Below are positions 16,954 through 26,326 of a stretch of DNA of 64,000 nt, in pieces (positions within the stretch are counted from its first letter, which is position 1; each line of letters opens with the position of its first letter). The DNA lies in NCBI RefSeq assembly GCF_900163715.1, contig NZ_FWFF01000017.1, forward strand, positions 248,001 to 312,000, given 5' to 3'. The position numbers were made by a program, and so were the translations under genes. This stretch comes from Brevibacterium yomogidense. GTDB taxonomy: Bacteria; Actinomycetota; Actinomycetes; Actinomycetales; Brevibacteriaceae. A model generated the notes under the pieces. That model made no database searches. It worked only from the letters and a program-made list of their open reading frames with translations, and had not been told where the DNA came from.

Positions 16954-17375
16954 CCGGCACCCCACAGCAGCCCGACAATGAGTCCGAGGCTGAGTCCGAC
17001 ACGGAGTCCGAGGCGGAGCGCGCGACGGAGTCCGGTTCCCAGCCGGGCACCCAGCCCGCGCTCCTCACAGCGGAGACGACGACGGATTCCCGCGAGGTCG
17101 CGGAGCACCTTGCGTCGGCCGCGGTTGAACGGGGAATCGCCGCCTGTGTGCAGATCTCCGCGATCCGCAGCTACTACCGGTGGGAGGGCGAGGTGCAGAA
17201 CGACCCCGAGTTCCTGCTGACGTTCAAGACGACCGCGGCGGCCGCGGACGGCCCGCTGAAGGACTTCCTCGATCGCGAGCACCCCTACGACGAACCGGAG
17301 CTCATCATCCTGCCGATCATCGGCGGCAGCGACTCCTACCTCGCGTGGATCGCTGAGAGCGTGACCCACGACTGA
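16950..17375 (+). CDS. cutA: CutA-like protein with acidic N-terminal extension
   Basis: The C-terminal 105 residues are a CutA1 domain: EVAEHLASAAVERGIAACVQI, the SYYRWEGEV strand, FLLTFKT and HPYDEPELIILPI. CutA forms stable trimers and has been linked to copper tolerance, but its biochemical role is unsettled. The first 35 residues are an unusual Glu/Ser-rich stretch (ESEAESDTESEAERATESGS) absent from the second copy at 21280. The start ATG overlaps the stop of the deaminase gene, so it is the second gene of that operon. Confidence 0.88.
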   Translation: MTGTPQQPDNESEAESDTESEAERATESGSQPGTQPALLTAETTTDSREVAEHLASAAVERGIAACVQISAIRSYYRWEGEVQNDPEFLLTFKTTAAAADGPLKDFLDREHPYDEPELIILPIIGGSDSYLAWIAESVTHD

Positions 17376-17553
17376 CGGACAGTCACCAGGCTGACGGACC
17401 GTCACGCCTCGGTAACAAGCTGTGCTGATCCGTCGCTTACCTGTGAGAACGGTGGGAGACTGTGGGGTGCCATGACTCGGACCGCTCGGTGACGGTGCCG
17501 CAGCCGGTCGATCACAGGCATCGCCTCCCAGCGCACGGGGTTTCCCCGTGCGC
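17372..17553 (+). promoter_or_regulatory. Leader of the Ntn-hydrolase gene: direct repeats and a perfect hairpin
   Basis: Two copies of CTGACGGACMGTCAC lie 19 bp apart (17372 and 17391), right after cutA. Further down, GCGCACGGGG (17531-17540) and CCCCGTGCGC (17544-17553) form a perfect 10-bp hairpin with a TTT loop, followed by TTCGTCT. The hairpin ends 26 bases before the start codon of the acylase, so it is either the operon terminator or an attenuator of the next gene. Confidence 0.5.
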
Positions 17554-17579
17554 TTCGTCTCTGAGTGAAGGACCGGTCA

Positions 17580-20408
17580 ATGGCGCAGCGCGGCACGTCG
17601 CAGGACGAGTCGATCACAGACTCTCAGGCCACACGCGACACTGCGAAGCCCACGCGCTCACGCCTCCGTACGATCCTCCTGAGCATCCTCGCCGGGCTCC
17701 TGGTCCTCGTCCTGCTCGTGACAGCCTTCCTCACGTGGTCGGTCATGCGCGCCTTCCCGCAGACTGACGGCGAGATCGAGGTCGCCGGCCTGCAGAGCGA
17801 GGTGACCGTGCAGCGCGACGGCCACGGCATCCCCACACTGACGGCGGAGACCACTGACGACCTCTTCCGCGCACAGGGCTTCGTCCACGCCCAGGACCGC
17901 TTCTGGGAGATGGACTTCCGCCGCCACATGACCGGCGGTCGCCTCTCCGAGCTGTTCGGGGAGGCACAGGTGGGCACGGACTCGTTCCTGCGCACCCTGG
18001 GATGGCACCGCATCGCGGAAGAGGAGGTCGCGGCGCTGCCTCCGGATGCGCTCAGCTACTACGAGGCCTATGCCGACGGGGTGAACGCCTACCTCGAGGA
18101 GCGGCAGGGCGGTGCGCTCGCGCTCGAGTACACGGTGCTCGGGCTGCAGAACAGCGACTACGAGCCGGAACCCTGGACGCCCACCGATTCCGTCGCCTGG
18201 CTCAAGGCCATGGCCTGGGACCTGCGCACCAACATCGAGGACGAGACGAACCGCGCGATCCTGGGTCAGGGCCTCGCACCCGAGCGCCTGGACGACCTGT
18301 ACCCGGACTACCCGTTCGACGAGCACCCGGTCATCATGGCGGAGGACCCGGACGGTTCGGACGTCGTCGACGCGGGCATCCCCGCACCTGCGACTGCGGA
18401 CGACGCCGAGGCTGCCGGCGGTCCCGCAGCCGCGTCCACTGATGAGCCGGACGCGGATGCCGAAGCCACCCCTGACGCGGCCGAGGCCGCGCCGGGCAGC
18501 GCGGGCGCGCTCGGCTCACTGAACTTCGACACCTCAGCGCTGAGCGACTTGCTGGAGCGCGTCGACACGCTGGTCGGCGGGAAGACCGAGGGGATCGGAT
18601 CCAATTCCTGGGTGGTCAGCGGTGAGCACACGGACACCGGCGATCCACTGCTGGCGAACGATCCCCACCTGGGCGCCGCCCTGCCGTCCGTGTGGTCGCA
18701 GATGCAGCTGCGGTGCGCCGAGGTGACGGACGAATGCCCGTTCGACGTGGCCGGGTACAGCTTCTCCGGTCTGCCCGGCATCGTGATCGGCCACAACCAG
18801 CAGGTGGCGTGGGGCTTCACGAACCTCACGACGGATGTCGCGGATCTCTACGTCGAACGCGTCATCGGAGAGGGCCACCTGCGCGACGGTGAGACCATCC
18901 CATTCGAGACCCGCCAGGAGACCATCGAAGTCGCCGGGGGAGAGGACGTCGCCCTCGAGGTGCGCTCGACGGCGCACGGCCCGGTCGTCTCCGGCCTCAC
19001 CCCGGAGTTCACCGCGGTCGCCGATTTCCCGCGGGTGGGGGCCACGCGAGGTGCGGAGGAGCGGCCGCTGGATCCGGCCTCGGGAACGGACCCGATCCCG
19101 AACGGCGAGCCGGCGGACGATCCTTCGCTGTCGGGCGACGACTACGCCCTGAGCCTGCGGTGGACCGCGCTGGACGCGGGCACCACCGCGCAGGCGATCT
19201 TCTCGCTCAACCTGGCCGAGGACTTCTCCGACTTCCGGCACGCGGCCTCGCAGTTCGACGTGCCGGCGCAGAACCTCATCTATGCGGACACGGACGGGAA
19301 CATCGGCTACCAGGCACCGGGCCGGCTGCCGATCCGCGGTGAGGGCGACGGGTGGCTGCCTCAGCCGGGCTGGGACAGTGCATTCGACTGGCAGGGCTTC
19401 ATCCCCTTCGAGGAGCAGCCGGTCGTCTACAACCCGGACTCCGGCTACATCGTCACGGCGAACAACGCGATCGTGGATGACGACTACGAATACTTCCTCA
19501 GCCGCGACTGGGACTACGGGTACCGCGGCGCACGCATCGTCGAGCTGCTGGAGAACGCGATCGAGGCGGGGCCTGTGACGGCGGCGGACATGGCCGACAT
19601 CCAGATGGACAACGAGTTCCCGGCGGCGGACACGCTGCAGGATCTGTACGCGGAGGTCTCCGTCGAGGACGAGGACGTGCGGGAGGCGCTCGGACTGCTG
19701 GCGAACTGGGACGGGCAGAGCACCGCGGATTCGGCGGCTGCCGCATACGCGAACGTGCTGTGGGACCACGTGACGGCGGGCATGGTCAATACGCACGGTG
19801 CGACGGCCGATACCGATGCCGAGTCAGGTGAACCGCCCGCCGGGGCGGACGAATCGCCGGCGCGGACCACGATCCCGCGAGACGACCAGTCGCGCTTCGC
19901 GGTGTTCCTCGCGGAGCAGGCCGCGGATGCGGACAGTCCGTGGTGGGGCGGTGGTCGCGATGAGCTGCTGCAGCAGGCGGCGGTCGATGCGCACACCGAG
20001 CTCGTCGATCTGCAGGGATCCGACCCGGATGACTGGAACTGGGGCGAGCTGCACGCGCTGCCGCTGACGCATCAGTCGTTCGGGACCAGCGGGATCGCCC
20101 CCGTCGAGGCACTCTTCAACCGCGGACCCTATGAGACCGGTGGAGGATCGGGCGTCGTGAACGCGACCGGCTGGGACCTGGACGACGGGTTCGCGACGAC
20201 GACCGTCCCGTCGTTCCGCATGGTTCTCGACGTGGGGGACTGGGACGCCTCGACGTGGCAGAACCTGACCGGCCAGAGCGGCCACGCCTTCCATGAGCAC
20301 TACCGGGATCAGGCAGAGGACTGGGCGAGCGGGACGCAGAATGCGTGGGGCTTCAGCCCGGAGGCGGTCGATGCCGCGGCGGAGGACACGCTCACGCTGA
20401 CGCCGTGA
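17580..20408 (+). CDS. Penicillin-acylase-family Ntn hydrolase, membrane anchored
   Basis: A 942-residue precursor with an N-terminal membrane helix (about 30-55: LLSILAGLLVLVLLVTAFLTW). The alpha part has VTVQRDGHGIPTLTAETTDDLFRAQGFVHAQDRFWEMDFRRH, diagnostic for the family. The beta subunit begins at the catalytic serine, Ser341, in GIGSNSWVVSGEHT, followed by LLANDPHLGAALPS. Just before it lies an acidic Ala/Asp/Glu-rich linker of about 50 residues, the expected site of the autocatalytically removed spacer. Known members deacylate penicillins, aculeacin or acyl-homoserine lactones; which of these applies is unknown. ATG at 17580 has GAAGGA seven bases upstream. Confidence 0.9.
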   Translation: MAQRGTSQDESITDSQATRDTAKPTRSRLRTILLSILAGLLVLVLLVTAFLTWSVMRAFPQTDGEIEVAGLQSEVTVQRDGHGIPTLTAETTDDLFRAQGFVHAQDRFWEMDFRRHMTGGRLSELFGEAQVGTDSFLRTLGWHRIAEEEVAALPPDALSYYEAYADGVNAYLEERQGGALALEYTVLGLQNSDYEPEPWTPTDSVAWLKAMAWDLRTNIEDETNRAILGQGLAPERLDDLYPDYPFDEHPVIMAEDPDGSDVVDAGIPAPATADDAEAAGGPAAASTDEPDADAEATPDAAEAAPGSAGALGSLNFDTSALSDLLERVDTLVGGKTEGIGSNSWVVSGEHTDTGDPLLANDPHLGAALPSVWSQMQLRCAEVTDECPFDVAGYSFSGLPGIVIGHNQQVAWGFTNLTTDVADLYVERVIGEGHLRDGETIPFETRQETIEVAGGEDVALEVRSTAHGPVVSGLTPEFTAVADFPRVGATRGAEERPLDPASGTDPIPNGEPADDPSLSGDDYALSLRWTALDAGTTAQAIFSLNLAEDFSDFRHAASQFDVPAQNLIYADTDGNIGYQAPGRLPIRGEGDGWLPQPGWDSAFDWQGFIPFEEQPVVYNPDSGYIVTANNAIVDDDYEYFLSRDWDYGYRGARIVELLENAIEAGPVTAADMADIQMDNEFPAADTLQDLYAEVSVEDEDVREALGLLANWDGQSTADSAAAAYANVLWDHVTAGMVNTHGATADTDAESGEPPAGADESPARTTIPRDDQSRFAVFLAEQAADADSPWWGGGRDELLQQAAVDAHTELVDLQGSDPDDWNWGELHALPLTHQSFGTSGIAPVEALFNRGPYETGGGSGVVNATGWDLDDGFATTTVPSFRMVLDVGDWDASTWQNLTGQSGHAFHEHYRDQAEDWASGTQNAWGFSPEAVDAAAEDTLTLTP

Positions 20409-20534
20409 GGGGCTGAGACCGTGAGGGAGCGTCGCCGTGATGTTTCCGAATCGACACGTGCTGTTGCCCGCAGGGGTCCGGTCTCTCCGTAGTCTGGTGT
20501 GCGGCGGGTATCAGCAGACGGAGGAGGGTGGCGC

Positions 20535-21200
20535 ATGGAGTTCGGTGAGTACGTCGGGACTGAGAGGCAGGCGGGCGAGTTCCGACTGCGGGCGAGTGCT
20601 GCGGAGGTGTTCGCCTGGCAGCTCGAATCGATCCTCCGCGAGCTCGAGAGGGAGAGTGATCGCCTGTTCGACGGCTTCACCATGCGGTACGGGTGGGGGC
20701 CGATCTTCGTCGAAGACCTGCCGGGCGAGGAGAACGACGGCGTCTTCACACTCCGCACTCCCGACTACCAGGGGGATGCGGCGAACGAGCGCACGCAGGA
20801 CCTCACCATCGCCCTCTACACGTACGCGCAGCAGATGCAGCTCGCCGGGATCTGTGAGGAACGGCCGGAGGCGGTGGAGTTCTGGCAGGACATCCTGGCG
20901 GCGCCGGGCTGGGAGGACTTCGAGGACTACCGGCTCCAGAGGCTGAACATCAGCGCGGAGCAGGCCTCGGGCTGGATGATCGTCCCGGTCGACTGGGAGT
21001 TCGGGGAGACGGTCCCGCGGGAGGATGTCGAGTACGTGCCGGCGTGGAAGGTGACCCAGACGCACCCCTCGGTGATTCCGACCCTCATGCTTCCCACGTG
21101 GTCGGGCGTGGAAGTGCGTGGTGGTCAGGTGACGCGGGTGGTCGAGTGGGGCGACGAGGACGGCTCGGAGCGCCTCATCTTCCCGAAGGACGAGGGCTGA
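20535..21200 (+). CDS. Conserved-looking cytoplasmic protein of unknown function
   Basis: A 221-residue soluble protein, acidic, rich in Trp and aromatic residues. ATG at 20535 follows GGAGGAGGG, a strong ribosome binding site; an earlier in-frame start at 20499 is unlikely. Segments such as QLESILRELERESDRLFDGF look like an amphipathic helix, and GWMIVPVDWEFGETV ... WSGVEVRGGQVTRVVEWG look like a beta-rich C-terminal domain. I do not recognise a family. It stands alone between the acylase and the second cutA, with 126 and 79 bases on either side. Confidence 0.65.
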   Translation: MEFGEYVGTERQAGEFRLRASAAEVFAWQLESILRELERESDRLFDGFTMRYGWGPIFVEDLPGEENDGVFTLRTPDYQGDAANERTQDLTIALYTYAQQMQLAGICEERPEAVEFWQDILAAPGWEDFEDYRLQRLNISAEQASGWMIVPVDWEFGETVPREDVEYVPAWKVTQTHPSVIPTLMLPTWSGVEVRGGQVTRVVEWGDEDGSERLIFPKDEG

Positions 21201-21279
21201 AACTCATCGTTGGTTGATGCGCCACGGCAGATCATCCATCATGACGACTGATGCCCGTCCATGACCGAACGGAGCGACG

Positions 21280-21615
21280 ATGACGACCCCCTCACCCGAC
21301 TGCGTGACGGCTCAGACGACCGTGGACTCGGTGGAGGCGGCAGAGGCGCTCGCCTCCGCCGTGATCGACCGGGGCCTGGCCGCGTGCGTGCAGGTCTCTG
21401 AGATCCGCAGCTTCTACCGCTGGAAGGGCGAGGTGCACGACGACCCGGAGTGGTTGCTCACCTTCAAGACCTCCGCCGAGGCCGCCGCCGGTACTCTGCG
21501 CGACCACATCTCCCAGCACCACCCGTACGACGAGCCGGAGTACATCGTCCAGCCCATCATCAACGGCAGCGAGGACTACCTCCAGTGGATCCGGGAGTCC
21601 GTCCACCACCAGTGA
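21280..21615 (+). CDS. cutA: CutA-like protein, second copy
   Basis: A 111-residue CutA1-domain protein without the acidic extension of the copy at 16950. Conserved blocks: SVEAAEALASAVIDRGLAACVQVSEIRSFYRWKGEVHDDPEWLLTFKT and HHPYDEPEYIVQPIINGSEDYL... The core is highly similar to the first copy, showing a duplication within 4 kb. ATG at 21280 is preceded by CGGAG. Having two different trimer-forming CutA proteins raises the possibility of mixed trimers, which is inference. Confidence 0.9.
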   Translation: MTTPSPDCVTAQTTVDSVEAAEALASAVIDRGLAACVQVSEIRSFYRWKGEVHDDPEWLLTFKTSAEAAAGTLRDHISQHHPYDEPEYIVQPIINGSEDYLQWIRESVHHQ

Positions 21616-21786
21616 GCCTGCCGCGTGTGGGCTCCGCAGCGATTCTCGCGATGTACGGGAATGCTCGCACTCACAACGCGAACAAAGCGCAAGGTAGAAG
21701 CGACCTCACCACCGAGCCGGCACCTCCCGCGCCACACCGCCACCGCACACAGTGGACAATGGGGGAGCCCCACGCGAAGGAGACCC

Positions 21787-23175
21787 ATGGACCTGCAGAC
21801 GCTCGCAGCCCAGCTGACCGACGGCGCGCTCACGACAGACCCGGATGTCGTCGCCGCGCATTCGAAGGACGAGGCGCTCTTCTGCCCGCACGACGGGGCG
21901 ATCGCCCTGGTCCGCGCGAAGAGCGTCGAAGACGTGCAGGCCACCGTCCGCTTCGCCCACGCGCACACCATCCCGGTCGTGCCGCAGGGGGCGCGCAGCG
22001 GCATCTCCGGCGGGGCGAACGCGACGGAGGGCTCCATCCTGCTGAGCGTCGCGGCGATGCAGGACGTGCTGGAGGTCAACACCTCGGAGCGCACGGTCCG
22101 CGTCCAGCCGGGGCTCATCAACCAGGACCTCAAGGACCACCTGCGTCCGTTCAACCTGTCCTACCCGCCGGACCCGGGATCCGTGGGGATCTCCTCGATC
22201 GGCGGGAACATCGCGACCAACGCGGGCGGCCTGTGCTGCGTGAAGTACGGGGTGACCCGTGACTTCGTCCGCAGCATCGACGTCGTGCTGGCCGACGGCA
22301 CGCTCACCACGTTCGGTCCCCAGACGGCGAAGGGTGTTGCCGGTCTGGACATGCGCGGGCTCTTCATCGGCTCCGAAGGCACGCTGGGCATCGTCGTCGA
22401 GGCCACCCTGCGCCTCATCCCGCTCATGCCCGACCCGGTCACAGCTGTGGCCGTGTTCCCGGACGAGCGCTCCGGCCTGCAGGCGGTCGCGGACTTCATG
22501 GCCGCAGGCGGCCAGCCCAGCCTGTTCGAGTTCCTCGACCGTGCGAGCCTCACGATGCTCAACTCCTACGGCGACTTCGGCCTGAACGAGGAGGCCGGGT
22601 CGATGCTGCTGGTCCAGTTCGACCAGTCGCCTGCGGAGGCTGCGGACATGCTGGGGGCCTTCGGTGCCGTCGCCGAGGCCGCGGGCGCCTTGGACGTCGC
22701 CGTCTCCGACGATCCGGCGGACTCCGCTGCGCTGGTCGCCACCCGCAGGTCGATCCAGCCGGCGTACGAGCACTTCGCGCACGCTCACGGTGGGGGACAG
22801 CTGCTGGACGACGTGTGCATCCCCCGGGCGGCGATGCCGGCATTCTGTGACCGGCTCGGCGAGCTGCGCGAGTCGACGGGGCTCACGATCGCCCTGGTCG
22901 CGCACGCGGGCGACGGCAATACCCATCCGTCCGTCTTCTTCGATGCGGCCGACGCGCAGCAGACGGCGACCGCAGAGGCTGCGTTCGAGCAGATCATGCA
23001 GATCGGTCTGGACCTGGGCGGCACGATCACCGGCGAGCACGGAGTCGGCTACCTGAAGAAGGGGTGGCTTGCGAAGGAGCTCGATGAGGGGTCCCGCTGG
23101 GCGCAGCGAGCGGTGAAGGACGCGCTGGATCCGAAGAACATCCTCAACCCCGGGAAGATGCTCGCGGAGATCTGA
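21787..23175 (+). CDS. GlcD-like FAD-linked hydroxyacid oxidase/dehydrogenase
   Basis: A 462-residue VAO-family flavoprotein. FAD domain: [25 protein letters not shown] and [35 protein letters not shown]. The C-terminal cap contains [14 protein letters not shown] and the terminal [13 protein letters not shown] typical of glycolate oxidase subunit D and D-lactate dehydrogenases. It probably oxidises a 2-hydroxy acid to a 2-keto acid and passes electrons to quinone or another acceptor. No glcE or glcF gene is adjacent. ATG at 21787 follows GAAGGAG. The 3' end overlaps the convergent tetR gene by about 30 bases. Confidence 0.88.
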   Translation: MDLQTLAAQLTDGALTTDPDVVAAHSKDEALFCPHDGAIALVRAKSVEDVQATVRFAHAHTIPVVPQGARSGISGGANATEGSILLSVAAMQDVLEVNTSERTVRVQPGLINQDLKDHLRPFNLSYPPDPGSVGISSIGGNIATNAGGLCCVKYGVTRDFVRSIDVVLADGTLTTFGPQTAKGVAGLDMRGLFIGSEGTLGIVVEATLRLIPLMPDPVTAVAVFPDERSGLQAVADFMAAGGQPSLFEFLDRASLTMLNSYGDFGLNEEAGSMLLVQFDQSPAEAADMLGAFGAVAEAAGALDVAVSDDPADSAALVATRRSIQPAYEHFAHAHGGGQLLDDVCIPRAAMPAFCDRLGELRESTGLTIALVAHAGDGNTHPSVFFDAADAQQTATAEAAFEQIMQIGLDLGGTITGEHGVGYLKKGWLAKELDEGSRWAQRAVKDALDPKNILNPGKMLAEI

Positions 23176-23686
23176 GGTGGGCGGCTGCTGGTGCGGGTAT
23201 CCAGCTGATCAGTGCGGCGATCAGGCGCTCGAGGGAGCGGTGCGCGAGGTCTCGCGCGTGCGATGCGTCAGGCTGCTGCGTGATCCATATGGCGGCTTCG
23301 TCCATCGCTCCCGACAGCTGCGCAGTCATCGCATCACGCAGCTCGTCTTCGACACCGACTGCGGTCAGCGCTTCGCGAAGATGCACCACCGAATTCTCGG
23401 CGTCGAGCTGTCGCCACTTCTCCCACCCGACAACCGTCGGCCCATCGATCAGCAGGATACGCGTCGCCGGACCTGCGGTGATCGCGTCGATGAATGCGTG
23501 GCAACCGGCCTTCAGCTGCTCGCCGGGGTTCTCTCCCGCTGACTCTGCCGTGGCGACGACTGCACCGGCGACCTGCCTCTGCAGGGTGCTGGCGACTGCG
23601 CCGAACAGGCCCGCTTTGTTGCGGTAGTGGTGATAGACGGCGCCGCGGGTCACTCCCGCCGCTCGCGCAACATCGTCGACCGACAC
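23144..23686 (-). CDS. TetR-family regulator, N-terminus apparently frameshifted
   Basis: A 180-residue open frame starting at GTG 23686 ([28 protein letters not shown]) contains helices 2 and 3 of a TetR domain but lacks helix 1. The missing helix is encoded in the same frame just upstream ([19 protein letters not shown]), with no start codon before a stop. An ATG at 23754 overlaps the upstream oxidase stop as ATGA but is in a different frame. One base missing between about 23730 and 23754 would restore a normal 200-residue protein. Either the gene is disrupted, the sequence has an error, or a slippage occurs. It would be coupled to the DadA-like gene. Confidence 0.7.
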   Translation of the reverse strand: MSVDDVARAAGVTRGAVYHHYRNKAGLFGAVASTLQRQVAGAVVATAESAGENPGEQLKAGCHAFIDAITAGPATRILLIDGPTVVGWEKWRQLDAENSVVHLREALTAVGVEDELRDAMTAQLSGAMDEAAIWITQQPDASHARDLAHRSLERLIAALISWIPAPAAAHLRSPRASSRG

Positions 23687-23750
23687 GTCGGCGAAGCCGT
23701 GCGCTGAGAACAGCTCGAACCAGTTGGCGATGCAGTCGTTGGAACGGGTG

Positions 23751-25022
23751 TCATGCTGTGGCCACCCCTCTGCTTCTCATGAGTCGTGTGACGTGCGTGT
23801 GGATGGTGTTCGCGGTGCCCGCGGCCAGCGTCATGCCCAGGGTGCCGTGGCCGGTCGCCGCGTAGAGTCCCGGTGCCGGTCCGACCGGACCCACGACCGG
23901 CACGCTGTCCGGCGTGGTGGGGCGTGCGCCGCTCCACACCTCGTGCTCGTCCAAGTCGACCTCAGCGAGGCCGGGCAGGTACGGCGTCGCCGCGTCGAGC
24001 ACGTGCTGCATGCGGCTGCGATTCGTCGGCGCGTCCTTACCCACCAGGTCGAACGTGCCCGAGACTCGCACCTGGCCGTTGTCGAACGGCGAGCAGGCGA
24101 CCTGGACCTCCGCGATCTTCACTGCCTGGTTCAGCGTGAGGACCGGGGGCAGGGTCACGCTGCATCCGCGGCCGGACTGCAGCAGGATGCGTGCCCGTCC
24201 CTTCCGCAGCAGGCTCGCGGAGTGCTCGCCCGCGGCGACCACGACGGCATCGACCAGCAGATCCGCGCCCGAGGTCGTCGCCACCGTCCAGCGGCCGCCC
24301 GGTTCTTCGTCGAGCCCGGTCACGAACGTGTGCTCGCGCAGCTCGCCGCCTGCCTCGCGGAAGCCGCGGGCCAGCGCGCTGGTCATGGAGTCCGGGCGGA
24401 CGGTGAGTTCATCGAGCAGGTGGACGCCGCCGGCAAGGTCATCGCTCAGGGAGGGTTCGCGCTGCGCGACTTGCTGGGAGTCCAGCCACTCGACGCGGCC
24501 CTCGTAGCCCAGCTCCTGCACCTGCGCTTGCGTGTGGGTGTATCCCTCGAGCGCCTCGTCAGACCGGAACGGGATGAGCAGGCCCGTCCGGTGGACCTCG
24601 AAGTCGAGCTCGTCTGCCAACTGTCCTGTGGCCTCGGCGGTGTCGTGGGCCATCGCCGCCAGGGTGCGCATCGACGCGGCGCTGCGGCTCGAACCGCTGT
24701 GGCGCAGGAACGACAGACCCCAGGCTGCGAGGCGCGGGGTGGGGAACTGGCGCAGCGCGGCATAGCCGCCGCGGGTGACGAACGTCTTGAACGCATCGGT
24801 GGCCGCGCCGGGGGAGTTGAAGGGCTGGATGAGTGTCGGCACGATCCATCCGGCGTTGCCCCACGAGGCGCCCTGGCCGATCTCATCGCGTTCCAGCACC
24901 GTCACGTCCAGGCCGGACTGGGCCAGACGGTAGGCGCTGGACAGGCCGATGACGCCGCCGCCGATCACGGCGACGTGGCGGCGGGACTGAGTTTCAGAGG
25001 TCGTGGATGGTTCAGTGTTCAC
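23751..25022 (-). CDS. DadA-like FAD-dependent D-amino-acid dehydrogenase
   Basis: A 423-residue DAO-family flavoprotein. The N-terminal Rossmann motif [30 protein letters not shown] binds FAD, followed by [34 protein letters not shown] and a C-terminal [16 protein letters not shown]. This pattern is that of DadA and glycine/D-amino-acid oxidases. GTG at 25022 has GGAGG eight bases upstream and gives the normal family length; longer starts at 25055 and 25181 are less likely. It precedes the tetR gene (ATGA overlap in the ATG frame) and is divergent from the benE-like gene, 71 bases away. Confidence 0.87.
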   Translation of the reverse strand: MNTEPSTTSETQSRRHVAVIGGGVIGLSSAYRLAQSGLDVTVLERDEIGQGASWGNAGWIVPTLIQPFNSPGAATDAFKTFVTRGGYAALRQFPTPRLAAWGLSFLRHSGSSRSAASMRTLAAMAHDTAEATGQLADELDFEVHRTGLLIPFRSDEALEGYTHTQAQVQELGYEGRVEWLDSQQVAQREPSLSDDLAGGVHLLDELTVRPDSMTSALARGFREAGGELREHTFVTGLDEEPGGRWTVATTSGADLLVDAVVVAAGEHSASLLRKGRARILLQSGRGCSVTLPPVLTLNQAVKIAEVQVACSPFDNGQVRVSGTFDLVGKDAPTNRSRMQHVLDAATPYLPGLAEVDLDEHEVWSGARPTTPDSVPVVGPVGPAPGLYAATGHGTLGMTLAAGTANTIHTHVTRLMRSRGVATA

Positions 25023-25093
25023 GGGAGAGGCCTCCAGGTCGTCGAATGCGTCCATACTCTCAAGGGAACCCTGCGCTGTGGGAGACTCAGCAC

Positions 25094-26314
25094 GTGTCGA
25101 GCCAGCATGCGTCAGAGCCCTCGTCGTCTCCGGGACCTCAGCCCCTTGCGCAGCCGATCTCCGCGGGATTCGTCTCCGCACTCGTCGCGTTCACCAGTTC
25201 ATTCGTCGTCGTCCTGGCGGGCCTGTCTGCTGTGGGCGCGAGTCCTGCGCAGGCGTCCAGCGGCCTCATGGCCGTCACGATCCTCATGGGAGTGGGGACT
25301 GTGGTGCTCGCGTGGTGGTCGCGCCTGCCGATCACGGTCGCGTGGTCGACGCCCGGCGCCGCTCTGCTCGTGACGACGGGTGCGGTGGAGGGTGGTTGGC
25401 CCGCTGCGGTGGGTGCGTTCTTCGTGACGGGTCTGCTCATCGTCGTCACCGGCTTGGTGCCGCCGTTGGGCGACCTCATCGCGCGGATCCCGACGTCAGT
25501 GGCGCAGGCGATGCTCGCCGGGGTGCTGCTGCAGCTGTGTTTGGGGCCCATCACGGGAGCGGTCGCGAACCCGGCCGGAGTCATCCCCGTCGTGCTCGTG
25601 TGGCTGGTGGGCATGCGGTTCTTCCCGCGCTGGGCGGTGCCGGCGGCATTCCTCGTCGCCGCGCTCGTCGTGGTCGTGCACGTGGTGTCGTCCGGCGTGG
25701 AAGTCGACGCGGCGACGATCGTGCCGCGTCTGGAGTTCGTCGCACCCGAGTTCACCGTGCAGGCGATCATCGGGATCTCACTGCCCCTCTACCTCGTGAC
25801 GATGGCCTCGCAGAACGTGCCGGGCATGGCCGTCATGAAGGGCCTCGGCTACGACGTGCCGTGGCGGCGAGCCATCGTCGTCACCGGCGTCGGCTCTGTG
25901 ATCGCCGCGCCTGCGGGTGGCCACGGAATCAACCTTGCGGCGATCAGCGCCGCACTCACCGCCGGACCGGAGGCAGGACCCGACCGGGACCGTCGCTGGA
26001 TCGCGAGCGTGACGTCCGGATTCGTCGCGATCGTCATCGGCATCGGGGCCGCAGCGTTCGGCACGCTGGTGACGCTCGCGCCAGAAGGTGTGATCGCGGC
26101 GGTTGCGGGGCTGGCGCTCTTCGGGACATTCGCGTCGTCACTCAAGGCGTCGCTGGAGGATGTCGATGACATCATCCCTGCGGTCGTCACGTTCGCGGTG
26201 GTGGCGTCCGGCATCGCGATCGGGGGAGTGAGCGCTGCATTCTGGGCACTGCTGGCGGGTCTGTTGGTGAGGTTCGTCCTGCGGCTGGGAAAGCGGCGCA
26301 GGACGAACCTCTGA
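25094..26314 (+). CDS. benE: BenE-family benzoate/H+ symporter-like membrane protein
   Basis: A 406-residue transporter with about 12 membrane helices and BenE-type motifs: AWSTPGAALLVTTG, ARIPTSVAQAMLAGVLLQLCLGP, LVTMASQNVPGMAVMKGLGY and AAPAGGHGINLAAISAALTAGPEAG. E. coli and Acinetobacter BenE import benzoate, though family members need not all do so. GTG at 25094 follows GGGAGA; the longer ATG start overlaps the divergent gene. It converges on the quinone reductase at 26327 with only 12 bases between. No benzoate dioxygenase genes are in this window. Confidence 0.87.
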   Translation: MSSQHASEPSSSPGPQPLAQPISAGFVSALVAFTSSFVVVLAGLSAVGASPAQASSGLMAVTILMGVGTVVLAWWSRLPITVAWSTPGAALLVTTGAVEGGWPAAVGAFFVTGLLIVVTGLVPPLGDLIARIPTSVAQAMLAGVLLQLCLGPITGAVANPAGVIPVVLVWLVGMRFFPRWAVPAAFLVAALVVVVHVVSSGVEVDAATIVPRLEFVAPEFTVQAIIGISLPLYLVTMASQNVPGMAVMKGLGYDVPWRRAIVVTGVGSVIAAPAGGHGINLAAISAALTAGPEAGPDRDRRWIASVTSGFVAIVIGIGAAAFGTLVTLAPEGVIAAVAGLALFGTFASSLKASLEDVDDIIPAVVTFAVVASGIAIGGVSAAFWALLAGLLVRFVLRLGKRRRTNL

Positions 26315-26326
26315 CGCAGCGGCGGC

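Noticed and set aside
20535..21200. Immunity protein of a toxin system
   Set aside because: The C-terminal GWMIVPVDW segment looks slightly like immunity or DUF2185-type domains, but no toxin or secretion gene is adjacent and the resemblance is too weak.
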